A stretch of DNA of 64,000 bases from CAVTAV01 sp963732795 (GCA_963732795.1 CAVTAV010000006.1:744001-808000), one strand, 5' to 3'; counted from the first letter of the stretch, positions 49,252 through 57,856 are shown. The notes: generated by a model from the sequence alone, not told the origin. Numbers and translations are program-made.

Positions 49252-50223
49252 TCACGTTCGTTCGGCGACGCAGTGCACCACCTGAGCGCCGACCAGACCG
49301 TCGATCTCACCCTTCATCACGTCGCCATCGCGTAGGAACCGGTCGTAGTGCGTGCCGTTCCCCGAAGGCGATCCGGTCAGGATCACGTCACCGGGATGAA
49401 GCAGAACGTAGTTAGAGATGAAGGAGATGATCTTCGCGGTATCGAAGATCATGTCGTTGGTGCCTTCGTCCTGCATCACGTCGCCGTTCAACGACAGCCG
49501 GATATGCAACGCCTGCGGATCGGACACGAACTTGGCCGGCGTTATGTACGGACCAAGAACCTTGAAGCCCGGCGCGCCTTTGCACGCCATCCAGTCCATG
49601 CCCATCTGCGGGACATCGGGCCGAGCGACCAATTCGCGCGCCGTAACGTCGTTGGCGATCGTGTAGCCTGCGACGTGGCCAAGAGCCTCCTCCCGCGAAA
49701 CACGGCGTGCGGGCTTGCCCATGACGACGGCCATTTCGAGCTCCCAGTCCGGCTGGGTATGGTCGTAGGGAACGACCAACGGCTCATCCGGTCCGGCGAT
49801 GGCGCTTCGCACGCCGACAAACACGAAGGGTTTTCCCTGCGCCGCCCGACGATCCATCATCGCGGTAGCGGCTTTGCGGCGTTCTTCCTTGTCGGCAGAC
49901 TCGCCGGGACGCGGGGCCTGATCCACGATCAGATCGATAACATGCTTCCTGTAATTGGCCCCCGCACAGAACAGATTCTCGGGCTTATAGGGCAGATGCG
50001 CGACCAGATCGGCCTCCGCTCGCCAGCCTTCGCTCGGCAAGGTCGAGGCCGCCTTGTCGATCCGCTCGCCCCAGACAGGCCACTCCGCAAAGACACTTCC
50101 GAGATCGCCGGGAGCGTCCGAAAGAAGATTCGCCAACGGGATAACCTTGCCGTCTCGGATCAGGCCCGGCCAGCGAGATCCTCCTGCTTCCGAGAATGTC
50201 CCGAGTGCATAAGATCCAGTCAT
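49252..50223 (-). CDS. Fumarylacetoacetate hydrolase-family protein (2)
   Basis: 323 residues. Motifs: LFCAGANYRKHVID, the metal-binding WELEMAVVMGK (E-x-E), VAGYTIANDVTARELV, KGAPGFKVLGPYITP and GDVILTGSPSGNGTHYDRFLRDGDVM. This form resembles 2-hydroxyhepta-2,4-diene-1,7-dioate isomerases and acylpyruvases. With the other FAH-family protein the island has two such steps. The ATG at 50223 is used; a GTG at 50235 is also in frame. Confidence 0.91.
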   Translation of the reverse strand: MTGSYALGTFSEAGGSRWPGLIRDGKVIPLANLLSDAPGDLGSVFAEWPVWGERIDKAASTLPSEGWRAEADLVAHLPYKPENLFCAGANYRKHVIDLIVDQAPRPGESADKEERRKAATAMMDRRAAQGKPFVFVGVRSAIAGPDEPLVVPYDHTQPDWELEMAVVMGKPARRVSREEALGHVAGYTIANDVTARELVARPDVPQMGMDWMACKGAPGFKVLGPYITPAKFVSDPQALHIRLSLNGDVMQDEGTNDMIFDTAKIISFISNYVLLHPGDVILTGSPSGNGTHYDRFLRDGDVMKGEIDGLVGAQVVHCVAERT

Positions 50224-50269
50224 CTGCGCGTACACATCCCTATTCGAAAATATCGGGCCATTCGTCCGG

Positions 50270-51331
50270 TCACGCCGGATTTTCGACCTTTAGTCCCAGA
50301 AGCTCTGCGGCATTCAATCCGAGAATCTTCGCCTTGACGCCCTCGTCCAGCCGGTCGTGGAACCCGACCGGATCGGGCTCCGCCATATCGAACGGGTAAT
50401 CCGTGCCGAGACATAGTTTGTCGGGCCCGTGGGTGTGAACGAGACTGTCGAGTTCGTCCTTGTCGAACACCAGCGTATCGAGCCAGACCTGCCGCAGATA
50501 GCTCGACGGCTCGCGCGTGATGTGTTGCCGGCAATCCTCCCGCGCCCGGAAGGCATGGTCCATCCGTCCCCAATAGGCGGGCAGGTAGCCGCCGCCATGG
50601 GCGACGCAGAGCTTGAGCCCCGGAAGAGAATCGAGAACGCCGCCGAAGATCAGGTGGCTGAGCGCGATCGTCGATTCGATCGGATTGCCGATGATGTTGT
50701 TGAGATAGTGCTCCGACAACCGCTGACCGTGGGTGAAGCCGAGCGGGTGAAGGAACAGGAGCACGCCGAGTTCTTCCGCGGCGGCGAAGAAGGGCCGGAA
50801 ATCATCTTCGGCAAGCTCGCGCCCGTTGACATGGGAATTGATCTCGATGCCTCGGAGATCGAGCTCGTTCACACAACGGCGCATTTCCTCGATCGCCATT
50901 TCCGTATTCTGCAACGGCACCGAGCCCATGCCGACGAGCCGGTCCGGATGTTTCGCGACGGCCGCCGCCATCCCGTCGTTGATCGTGCGCGCGACGTCGC
51001 GTCCAACCTCCGGCGGCGCGAAATAGTAATACTGGCCGGGCGACGGGCTGATCGCCTGCACGTCCACGCCGAGCGCATCCATGTCCTTGAGCCGCTCGTC
51101 GACGCCGTTCAGTTTCGGCCCGATCTTGGCAAACAGCTTCCCCGTGACGGCGTTCGAGGCGGGCGAGGAGAACGGAAAGGCAATAGGCGTCTCGGGCAGG
51201 GCCGCTCTGATGATCTTGTCCGCCGCACCGATGCTCAGATGGCAATGGATATCGACGACGAGATGGCGCCCACGTTGAGAGACGGGGATCGGCTTCCTCG
51301 AGTGACCGCAGGTCGAGATCATATCGTTCAC
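50270..51331 (-). CDS. ACMSD-type amidohydrolase (aromatic-acid decarboxylase or hydratase)
   Basis: 353 residues. TIM-barrel metal sites: VDIHCHLS (HxH) at the N-terminus, LFLHPLGFTHG and LCVAHGGGYLP for the later His residues, and LGTDYPFDMAEPDP for the Asp. Belongs to the family of ACMS decarboxylase, gamma-resorcylate and 5-carboxyvanillate decarboxylases. It would remove CO2 from a ring acid or ring-cleavage product. Twenty bases separate it from the second FAD monooxygenase gene upstream. Confidence 0.9.
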   Translation of the reverse strand: MNDMISTCGHSRKPIPVSQRGRHLVVDIHCHLSIGAADKIIRAALPETPIAFPFSSPASNAVTGKLFAKIGPKLNGVDERLKDMDALGVDVQAISPSPGQYYYFAPPEVGRDVARTINDGMAAAVAKHPDRLVGMGSVPLQNTEMAIEEMRRCVNELDLRGIEINSHVNGRELAEDDFRPFFAAAEELGVLLFLHPLGFTHGQRLSEHYLNNIIGNPIESTIALSHLIFGGVLDSLPGLKLCVAHGGGYLPAYWGRMDHAFRAREDCRQHITREPSSYLRQVWLDTLVFDKDELDSLVHTHGPDKLCLGTDYPFDMAEPDPVGFHDRLDEGVKAKILGLNAAELLGLKVENPA

Positions 51332-51350
51332 TCTGCCCTCCCTGGTCAGG

Positions 51351-52490
51351 TCAGATCGGCTGCGCCAGGGCGTGCATGGCCTTGCCCATCAACATGCCGA
51401 TCTCGTCGGGCCGCGCGTGGGCGAGCTGCTTCTCGCCGATGTTGACGCTGGTCTCGACGATAAAGCGGCAGCGCTCGAACCGGCGCTCCGTGAAGGCGGC
51501 GAGGGCCGCCGGGATATCTTCGCCGTGCCGGGAGATCTCGTCAGCAAGCACGATCGCGTCTTCGACGGCCATGCCGGCCCCGCTAGCCAGATGCGGCGTT
51601 GTGGCGTGCGCCGCGTCGCCCATCAGAACCACCCGGCCGAGATTCCACGGCCGGGGCTGGATCGCGGATTCGAATGGCCTGGGAACGATAGAGGACTCTG
51701 CTGTGATGCCCTCGCGCAGTTCCGCCATGCGCCCGCCAAATGCGGCCAAAAGCGCACGGACATAGGCTGGCTGTTCTTCTTCGGGAATCCGTGTCGGATC
51801 GGATTTGGGCTCCAGAATGAAGGAGTACATCTCGGTCTGCGAACAGGGCACGATCCCGGCCGTAACCGCATGGCCGAAATAGAATTCGCTGACGTCCATT
51901 TCTGCCGGTCGGGGCGCCACGACCCGCCAGCACACCTGCCCCGTGTAGGACGGCGTCACGGCGTTCGGGTTCATCATCGACCGGACTTTGGAATAGATGC
52001 CATCTGCGCCGATAACAAAGGCATAGTCGCCCGCCGATCCATCGCTGAACGTAACCGACACGCCGTCCGCCCGGCTGTCGATCCGATCGACGGTGAGCCC
52101 GAGCCGCACATCGGCGCCTGATCGGCGCACTTCGTCCGACATGATCTGATGAAGCTTCGGCCGCATGATGCCGCCGGCCGACGGCAGACCGGGTTCGACG
52201 GGCCGCTCAACGTTATCGCCAAGTAGGGTTCCGTTGAACAGGAACATTCGCCCGCCCCGGCTAAAATACCCCGCCTTGCCGATCGCATCGAGCAGGCCGA
52301 GATCACGGAACGCCCTGAGCGTCGGACCCGTGATCGTCAGGCCGGTGCCATAGACCTTCCAATCCGGATCGATATCGATGAGATCGACCGGTAGCCCAAG
52401 TTTCCTGAGTGTGATCGCGCAGGCCATGCCGCCAATGCCGCCGCCGACGATCAGGGCCTTTCCTGTCTTCTCTGATTGCTGAGGACTCAT
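51351..52490 (-). CDS. FAD-dependent aromatic-ring monooxygenase (2)
   Basis: 379 residues, related to but clearly distinct from the protein at 46657-47790. Motifs: ALIVGGGIGGMACAITLRKLGLPVDLIDID (FAD), FVIGADGIYSKVRSMMNP and RVVLMGDAAHATTPHLASGAGMAVEDAIVLADEI. Class A flavin hydroxylase. Its ATG overlaps the GST stop by four bases (ATGA), the second gene of the operon. Confidence 0.92.
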   Translation of the reverse strand: MSPQQSEKTGKALIVGGGIGGMACAITLRKLGLPVDLIDIDPDWKVYGTGLTITGPTLRAFRDLGLLDAIGKAGYFSRGGRMFLFNGTLLGDNVERPVEPGLPSAGGIMRPKLHQIMSDEVRRSGADVRLGLTVDRIDSRADGVSVTFSDGSAGDYAFVIGADGIYSKVRSMMNPNAVTPSYTGQVCWRVVAPRPAEMDVSEFYFGHAVTAGIVPCSQTEMYSFILEPKSDPTRIPEEEQPAYVRALLAAFGGRMAELREGITAESSIVPRPFESAIQPRPWNLGRVVLMGDAAHATTPHLASGAGMAVEDAIVLADEISRHGEDIPAALAAFTERRFERCRFIVETSVNIGEKQLAHARPDEIGMLMGKAMHALAQPI

Positions 52491-53188
52491 CGACGCGCCC
52501 TCGGCGTGCCTGCCATTTGATCAAACTTCACGGCCAGTCCCTTGGCCTCGAGATCCGATTCAGCCTGCGCCTCACGCGCCAGCGCGCGTTTGACTGCGGG
52601 CCGATCCTCCATGCGTTGTGCATGCGCCGCGATATTCGGGAACTTCTCGCCTGGAAATCCGGCACCCGTGATCCGGAACCACACCCAATAGAGATAGGCG
52701 TCGAGAACTGACCACTCCGCGCCGAGCAGCCAAGGCTGCTTACCCAGACGGGCATCGAGCGGGCCGAGTTGCATCTCCATGGCTTTATCGGCCATCTCGC
52801 GCACCCGCTCCGGCCCTCCGGCGACGTCACAGAAGAATTGCGGCAATCGAATGCGGGTGACGATCGGATGGAGATCGGCCGAGAAGAAGGACAGCTGGCT
52901 CATGAGCCGGGCGTCCCCGACGGAATCGCCGGTGAATGGCAGCAAGCCCGCGCCAGGGAATGATCGCGCGAGAAAGCTCAATATGGCAACGTTCTGGGTC
53001 AAAGGCTGACCATCAATCAAAAGGGTCGGAACTTTGCCAGCGGGATTGAGCGCGAGGTAGTCAGGCGACCGGTGCTCGCCCTTCATGAACACGACCAGTC
53101 GCGTGTCGAATGGCTCACCGATCTCCTCGAGAGCGATAAGAGGCACGCGCGAGCATGCACCTGGGGCGAAGTAAAGATCGAGCTTCAT
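52487..53188 (-). CDS. Glutathione S-transferase (beta-class-like), first gene of the aromatic operon
   Basis: 233 residues: MKLDLYFAPGACSRVPLIALEEIGEPFDTRLV, NPAGKVPTLLIDGQPLTQNVAILSFLARSF, and the helical domain with LLGAEWSVLDAYLYWVWFRI. FAPGACS is the beta-class signature. In ring-cleavage pathways GSTs often isomerise maleylpyruvate-type products or remove halides. GGAAAAG precedes the ATG at 53188. The 420-base region upstream should hold the operon promoter. Confidence 0.9.
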   Translation of the reverse strand: MKLDLYFAPGACSRVPLIALEEIGEPFDTRLVVFMKGEHRSPDYLALNPAGKVPTLLIDGQPLTQNVAILSFLARSFPGAGLLPFTGDSVGDARLMSQLSFFSADLHPIVTRIRLPQFFCDVAGGPERVREMADKAMEMQLGPLDARLGKQPWLLGAEWSVLDAYLYWVWFRITGAGFPGEKFPNIAAHAQRMEDRPAVKRALAREAQAESDLEAKGLAVKFDQMAGTPRARR

Positions 53189-53608
53189 CTTTTCCTTCCT
53201 TGACGGCAATTCCCGCAGTCGATTGCCTCTCGACCGATTCCCCAAGCTTCGTCATACCACTCACCGGGCCCGCCGATAGGGCGTTCGAACTGAAAGCGCC
53301 AACGATTTTCTTATTTGCTTTCGATCTACTTGGAAAATCGATTGATTGGAACGTTTCTATCCAAATGAATGATGTCGACTCGGGCCCCGTTTTTTATCGA
53401 CAGCATATTAGGCCTATTTGCTCTTTGAGGGTCTAGCTCGGAATCAAACGGAATGCCGGACAAGCGGATGTGTCGCCGAGTTCGACTTGGCAAAGTGACC
53501 GCGGAAGCGGGCGACCTAAGGGGTCGCGGCCGTCAAATGGGCTTTCAGGCGGCTTCCGGAACGCCTGACGTGGTTCCGTCGAATCCACCCAATGTATTGA
53601 AATCCAAC
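53189..53608. other. Intergenic region upstream of the aromatic operon
   Basis: AT-richer than its surroundings, especially 53300-53420, with no convincing gene on either strand. It includes the inverted repeat at 53346-53364 and should contain the promoter of the seven-gene minus-strand operon. Its right end runs into tRNA-Leu. Confidence 0.6.
53346..53364. promoter_or_regulatory. TTGGA-N9-TCCAA inverted repeat, candidate LysR-type site
   Basis: TTGGA (53346-53350) and TCCAA (53360-53364) are exact inverted halves; another TTGGA is 16 bases to the left (53330). It sits about 160 bases upstream of the operon's first ATG on the minus strand. A LysR-type binding site is plausible but unproven. 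Confidence 0.4.
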
Positions 53609-53695
53609 TGGTGCCCCCGGTCCGACTCGAACGGACACTCCCTTGCGAGAACCAGATTTTGAGTCTGGCGCGTCTACCAATTCCGCCACGGGGGC
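53609..53695 (-). tRNA. tRNA-Leu (anticodon CAA), island integration site
   Basis: 87 nucleotides with encoded CCA. Acceptor GCCCCCG/CGGGGGC, D-arm with GGAATTGGTAGACGCG, anticodon stem CCAGA/TCTGG around CTCAAAA (CAA), long variable arm TTCTCGCAAGGGAGT and a T-arm TCCG-TTCGAGT-CGGA. A long variable arm is expected for Leu. Bases 53637-53665 are duplicated at 40667-40695. Confidence 0.95.
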
Positions 53696-53818
53696 TTGCG
53701 GGGCGAAGCGGCGGGCATGATAACCGGGCGTTGTGGCCGGTCAATAGATCCTTCATCTTGTCTTCACGTTGTTCGGCCAGAGTTCCCCGGCCCCGCCATC
53801 CTAAGGATATCTGGTCCT

Positions 53819-54397
53819 ATGCTGCGCCGCATATACGATTGGACGATGACCGTCGCGGCGCGGCCCGATGCTTTGCGCTGGCTTGCCTGCATCTCCTTCG
53901 CCGAAAGCTCGTTCTTCCCGATTCCGCCGGATGTGGTCGTGGTGCCGATGGTGCTGGCCCGGCGCGATCAGGCCTGGCTGATCGCGGCCGTCTGCACCGT
54001 TTCCTCGGTGCTCGGCGGGCTTCTCGGCTATGCGATCGGCTATTTCCTCTATGCCACGCTCGGCCATTGGCTGATCGACGTCTACGGGCTTCAGCAGGGG
54101 GCGGCCACCTTCCGGGAGCAATATGCCGAATGGGGGCTCTGGGTCATCCTGATCAAAGGCCTGACGCCGATTCCTTATAAGATCGTGACCATTATCAGCG
54201 GTGCTGCCCATTTCAGCATCCCGGTCTTCATCGGCGCCTCGATCGTCACCCGCGGCGCGCGCTTCTTCCTCATCACCTGGCTTTTGAAGGCCTTCGGCGA
54301 GCCGATCCGCGATTTCATCGAGCGGCGGCTTACCCTGGTGACGACGCTCTTTGTCCTGCTATTGTTCGGTGGCTTTCTGGTTCTGAAATACCTGTAG
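53819..54397 (+). CDS. DedA/YqaA-family inner-membrane protein
   Basis: 192 residues with about four membrane segments. ESSFFPIPPDVVVVPMVLARRDQAW, GYAIGYFLYATLGHWL, ILIKGLTPIPYKIVTIISGAAHFSIPVFIGASIVTRGARFF are the DedA/SNARE-associated family blocks. Members are thought to act as lipid or undecaprenyl-phosphate scramblases. Start at the ATG 53819. It ends 12 bases before dsbB. Confidence 0.9.
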   Translation: MLRRIYDWTMTVAARPDALRWLACISFAESSFFPIPPDVVVVPMVLARRDQAWLIAAVCTVSSVLGGLLGYAIGYFLYATLGHWLIDVYGLQQGAATFREQYAEWGLWVILIKGLTPIPYKIVTIISGAAHFSIPVFIGASIVTRGARFFLITWLLKAFGEPIRDFIERRLTLVTTLFVLLLFGGFLVLKYL

Positions 54398-54409
54398 GCC
54401 GACAGTCGC

Positions 54410-54901
54410 ATGAACAGAGTTCCCGACCGCGCGGCATTCGTCGTCGCGCTTGCCAGCATCGCCATTCTCGGCGCCGCCTTCGCCTTTCAATATATCGGCG
54501 GCCTCGCGCCCTGCGAGCTGTGCATCCTGCAGCGCTGGCCTTATGTCGCGACCATCGTGCTCGGCCTCCTCGGCGTTTGGGCCGGGCGGATGGGCCAGCA
54601 GGCGGTGACCCGCGGGGTCCTGGCGCTGGCCGGTCTCGTGTTCCTCATCGGCGCGGGGATCGCGGCCTATCACGTCGGCGTCGAGCAGAAATGGTGGCAA
54701 GGCCCCTCGACCTGCACCGGCATCAGCGGCGCCGGCAGCGTCCAGGACCTCCTGAAGCGGATCGAAAGCGCGCCCGTCGTGCGCTGTGACGAGATCGCCT
54801 GGTCGCTGTTCGGTATCTCGATGGCCGGATATAATTTTCTCCTCTCGATCGCTCTGGCGGCATTCTGCGCGCTCTCGATCCGCGCGAGGAACGGACGATG
54901 A
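54410..54901 (+). CDS. dsbB: Disulfide bond formation protein DsbB
   Basis: 163 residues, four membrane helices. It reoxidises DsbA by passing electrons to ubiquinone. First cysteine pair in CELCILQRWPY, second pair in the periplasmic loop (STCTGIS and VVRCDEIAWSLFGISMAGYNF). Length matches the alphaproteobacterial form. Its stop overlaps the coq7 start (ATGA), so both ubiquinone-linked proteins are made together. Confidence 0.93.
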   Translation: MNRVPDRAAFVVALASIAILGAAFAFQYIGGLAPCELCILQRWPYVATIVLGLLGVWAGRMGQQAVTRGVLALAGLVFLIGAGIAAYHVGVEQKWWQGPSTCTGISGAGSVQDLLKRIESAPVVRCDEIAWSLFGISMAGYNFLLSIALAAFCALSIRARNGR

Positions 54902-55456
54902 CAAAGACCACGGCAGGCGGCGGCGACGGGCCGGGCGGGCTTTCCCGCGAGGCGCTGGTCGAGCGGATGATCCGGGTCGATCATGCCGGCGAATACGGCG
55001 CGGTGCGCATCTATGCCGGCCAGATGGCGGTCCTCAAAGGCACCGGCTCGGAAAAGGTCATCGCCGAGATGGCCGAACAGGAGCGCGAACATCTTCGCCG
55101 CCTTCGATACCCTGTTGGCCGACCGCAAGGTCCGGCCGACGGCGCTCGCGCCTCTCTGGCACGCCGCCGGATTCGCGCTCGGCGCGGCGACCGCGCTGAT
55201 GGGCGAGAAGGCCGCCATGGCCTGCACGGTCGCCGTCGAGGAAGTGATCGACGAGCATTACAAGGGCCAGGCCGAGAAACTTGGCGAGGACGAGACGGAT
55301 CTGCGCGAAACCATCGAGAAGTTCCGCGCCGACGAGCTCGGCCATCGCGACGAGGCATTGGCCCAAGGCGCCGAACAGGCCCCCGGCTACCGTTTGCTTT
55401 CCGAAACGATCAAGGCCGGCTCCCGCCTCGCGATCTGGCTGTCGGAACGGATCTAA
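54898..55456 (+). CDS. coq7: 5-demethoxyubiquinol hydroxylase Coq7 (one apparent +1 insertion)
   Basis: About 185 residues after repair. Di-iron monooxygenase of ubiquinone synthesis. Ligand motifs are MIRVDHAGEYGAVRIYAGQ, EMAEQEREHL, VEEVIDEHY and ADELGHRDEAL, the E...ExxH pattern typical of the family. The frame changes near 55095, after which AAFDTLLADRKVRPTALAPLWHAAGFALG matches the expected middle. Overlaps dsbB by four bases. Confidence 0.93.
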
Positions 55457-55470
55457 CCGCCAACTCCATC

Positions 55471-55552
55471 GTCATCCCCTACTTGATCGGGGATCCAGGG
55501 GCAGAGGCTCAGGCTTGTGACGATGGATCCCGGCTCAAGGCCGGGATGACGA
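55471..55552. repeat. Intergenic repeat, class B (inverted copy)
   Basis: GTCATCCCC...GGGGATCC and GGATCCCGGC...GCCGGGATGAC form a double stem-loop. 55491-55531 is the reverse-complement counterpart of 22738-22778. It lies between convergent coq7 and the HNH gene. Confidence 0.7.
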
Positions 55553-55571
55553 GAAAGAAGCGAAAGACCGC

Positions 55572-56129
55572 TTAGGGCTCCAGCTCGCTATCCCAATAGA
55601 GATAGTCGGTCCAGCTCTCGTGCAGGTAGTTCGGCGGGAAAGAACGGCCGCAGTTCTGGAGCTGCTGGACGGTCGGCTGGTAGGGCATGATCTGGGGATA
55701 CATATGCGCCTGGCGCATCGTCCTTCCGCCCTTGAGCAAGTTGCAGCTCGCGCAGGCCGTGGTGACGTTGTCCCAGGTCGTCCGCCCGCCCTTGGCGCGC
55801 GGCACCACGTGATCGAAGGTCAAATCGTGGCCCGCGCCGCAATACTGGCAGTGGAATTTGTCGCGCAGGAACACGTTGAACCGGGTGAAGGCCGGATAGC
55901 GCGCCGGCTGGACATAGCGCTTCAGCGAGACCACGCTTGGCAACCGGATCTGGCGGGTCGGACTGTGCACGAGCCGGTCGTATTCCGAGACGATGTTCAC
56001 GCGCTCGAGAAACACGGCCTTGATCGCGTCCTGCCACGAGAGGAGCGACAAGGGAAAATAACTGAGCGGCCTGTAGTCGGCGTTCAGCACCAACGCCGGA
56101 CAGGCCTCCAACGGTTGCGTACCGATCAT
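55572..56129 (-). CDS. HNH endonuclease family protein
   Basis: 185 residues. The HNH/zinc core is RDKFHCQYCGAGHDLTFDHVVPRAKGGRTTWDNVTTACASCNLLKGGRT, with CxxC, DHVVP and CxxC. The N-terminal part (ALVLNADYRPLSYFPLSLLSWQDAIKAVFLERVNIV) is conserved in a widespread single-gene group in alphaproteobacteria and cyanobacteria, not tied to restriction or phage neighbours. Role unknown, probably DNA repair or nicking. Confidence 0.92.
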   Translation of the reverse strand: MIGTQPLEACPALVLNADYRPLSYFPLSLLSWQDAIKAVFLERVNIVSEYDRLVHSPTRQIRLPSVVSLKRYVQPARYPAFTRFNVFLRDKFHCQYCGAGHDLTFDHVVPRAKGGRTTWDNVTTACASCNLLKGGRTMRQAHMYPQIMPYQPTVQQLQNCGRSFPPNYLHESWTDYLYWDSELEP

Positions 56130-56240
56130 GGAGCTATTCCCATCACCTCGTTACGCCGCACTGCCCTTCTGGTCGCGCACTGTACAGCATAAATTGTGAC
56201 GGTTCCAAGTGGGGAAGCTATATGTCGATTTCGGGCCCGG

Positions 56241-57770
56241 CTAACCCTTCATCAGGGACCCCAGAATCCCGCGGATAAGCTGGCGTCCGACCGAGCTTCC
56301 GACCGACCGCGCGACCGATTTGGCGAAGGCCTCGCCGACGCTTTGCCGGGTCGATCGGCGGGGGGCGCGCGACGCCTTTTGCGCCGTGCTGCGCCTTTCC
56401 TTAGGCAAGCCCCAGGGTGAGGTGGGTATGCCGCTCCTATGGGTCGGCTCGGGGCTCTTCATGGCCTTGGCGGCGAGCCGCTCATAGGCGGACTCCCGGT
56501 CGACAGGCGTATCGTAGCGGGTGCCGACCGGGCTTTCGGCGATGGTGCGGCGGCGCTCCTCCAGCGTGACGGGGCCGAGCCGCGACGAGGGTGGACGGAT
56601 CAGGGTGCGCTCGACCATCGATGGCACGCCCTTGGCGTCCAGGGTCGAAACCAACGCCTCGCCGACGCCGAGCTCGGAAATGACGCGTTCGGTATCGAGT
56701 GCGGGGTTCGGCCGGAAGGTCTCGGCGGCGGTCTTGACCGCCTTCGCATCGCGCGGGGTATAGGCCCTGAGTGCGTGTTGCACCCGGTTGCCGAGCTGTC
56801 CCAGCACTTCGTCTGGAATGTCGCTCGGATTCTGGGTCACGAAATAGACCCCAACGCCCTTGGAGCGGATCAGCCGGACCAGATTGGCGACCCGGTCGAG
56901 AAGAGCCTTGGGCGCATCCTTGAACAACAGGTGGGCCTCGTCGAAGAAAAACACGAGGACCGGCTTGTCGGGATCGCCGATCTCCGGCAGTTCCTCGAAA
57001 AGCTCGGACAGCAGCCACAATAGGAAGGTCGCATAAAGCTGAGGCGATTCGATGAGCTTGTCGGCGGCCAGGACATTGATCGCGCCATGGCCGTTCGGTG
57101 CGCTCTGGCGGAAGGCCGAGAGGCTCAAGGCCGGCTCGCCGAAAAACTTTGCGGCGCCCTGGTTTTCGAGAGTCAGGAGCGCGCGCTGGATCGCGCCGAT
57201 CGTGGCTTTGGAGACATTGCCGTAGCGCACCGTCAACTCGTCCGCGCTGTCGGCGACATGGGTCAGCATGGCCTGAAGATCCTTCAGGTCCAGCAGCAGC
57301 AGCCCCTGCTCGTCGGCAAGCCGGAACGCGATATTGAGAACGCCTTCCTGGGTGTCGTTCAGGTCGAGCAGCCGCGACAGGAGGATCGGCCCCATCTCCG
57401 AAATCGTCGCCCGGACGGGATGGCCCTGGTCGCCTAAGACGTCCCAGAAGATGGCCGGGCAGGCCGCGAATTCATAGTCGTCGAGGCCGATCTCTGCGGC
57501 ACGCTTGGCGAGGAAATCCTTCGGGATGCCGGGTTGGCTGATGCCGGAAAGGTCGCCCTTCACATCCGCCATGAAGACCGGCACGCCGGCGGCGGAGAAG
57601 CCTTCGGCCATGATCTGCAGGGTGACGGTCTTGCCGGTCCCGGTCGCGCCCGCGATCAACCCGTGACGGTTGGCGCGCTTCAACACCAGATATTGCGGGG
57701 CGTCGCCCTCCGCCGTTCGCGCCGTGCCGAGAAAGATCGAACCGGGGACGTGATCGACGAGGCTGGCCAT
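56241..57770 (-). CDS. HerA-like ATPase (DUF853/YjgR family)
   Basis: 509 residues. P-loop GLIAGATGTGKTVTLQIMAEGF near the N-terminus, FMADVKGDLSGISQPG, the Walker B region VLVFFFDEAHLLFKDAPKALLDRV and FVTQNPSDIPDEVLGQLGNRVQHALRAYTPRDAKAV. DUF853 proteins form HerA/FtsK-like ring ATPases of unknown function; they lack the nuclease NurA partner, and none is here. The tail is basic and Ser/Arg-rich. The ATG at 57770 gives the family start MASLVD. Confidence 0.92.
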   Translation of the reverse strand: MASLVDHVPGSIFLGTARTAEGDAPQYLVLKRANRHGLIAGATGTGKTVTLQIMAEGFSAAGVPVFMADVKGDLSGISQPGIPKDFLAKRAAEIGLDDYEFAACPAIFWDVLGDQGHPVRATISEMGPILLSRLLDLNDTQEGVLNIAFRLADEQGLLLLDLKDLQAMLTHVADSADELTVRYGNVSKATIGAIQRALLTLENQGAAKFFGEPALSLSAFRQSAPNGHGAINVLAADKLIESPQLYATFLLWLLSELFEELPEIGDPDKPVLVFFFDEAHLLFKDAPKALLDRVANLVRLIRSKGVGVYFVTQNPSDIPDEVLGQLGNRVQHALRAYTPRDAKAVKTAAETFRPNPALDTERVISELGVGEALVSTLDAKGVPSMVERTLIRPPSSRLGPVTLEERRRTIAESPVGTRYDTPVDRESAYERLAAKAMKSPEPTHRSGIPTSPWGLPKERRSTAQKASRAPRRSTRQSVGEAFAKSVARSVGSSVGRQLIRGILGSLMKG

Positions 57771-57856
57771 GGGGCGTCCGATCGGGAAGGATAGGGCCCC
57801 CAAGCTTAGCCGAGGACCCGGCCGCGACCTACACGAAAACGACGCATCTTGTCTCT

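Noticed and set aside
53611..54180. A plus-strand frame starting inside tRNA-Leu
   Set aside because: It overlaps the tRNA and the DedA gene in another frame and has no family text.
55572..56129. HNH protein as part of a restriction or defence system
   Set aside because: No methyltransferase, specificity or defence gene is nearby; this HNH group is a common single housekeeping-type gene.
56241..57770. HerA-like ATPase as part of a HerA-NurA or HerA-DUF4297 defence pair
   Set aside because: DUF853/YjgR members are widespread stand-alone proteins, and no nuclease or effector gene adjoins it except the unrelated HNH gene.
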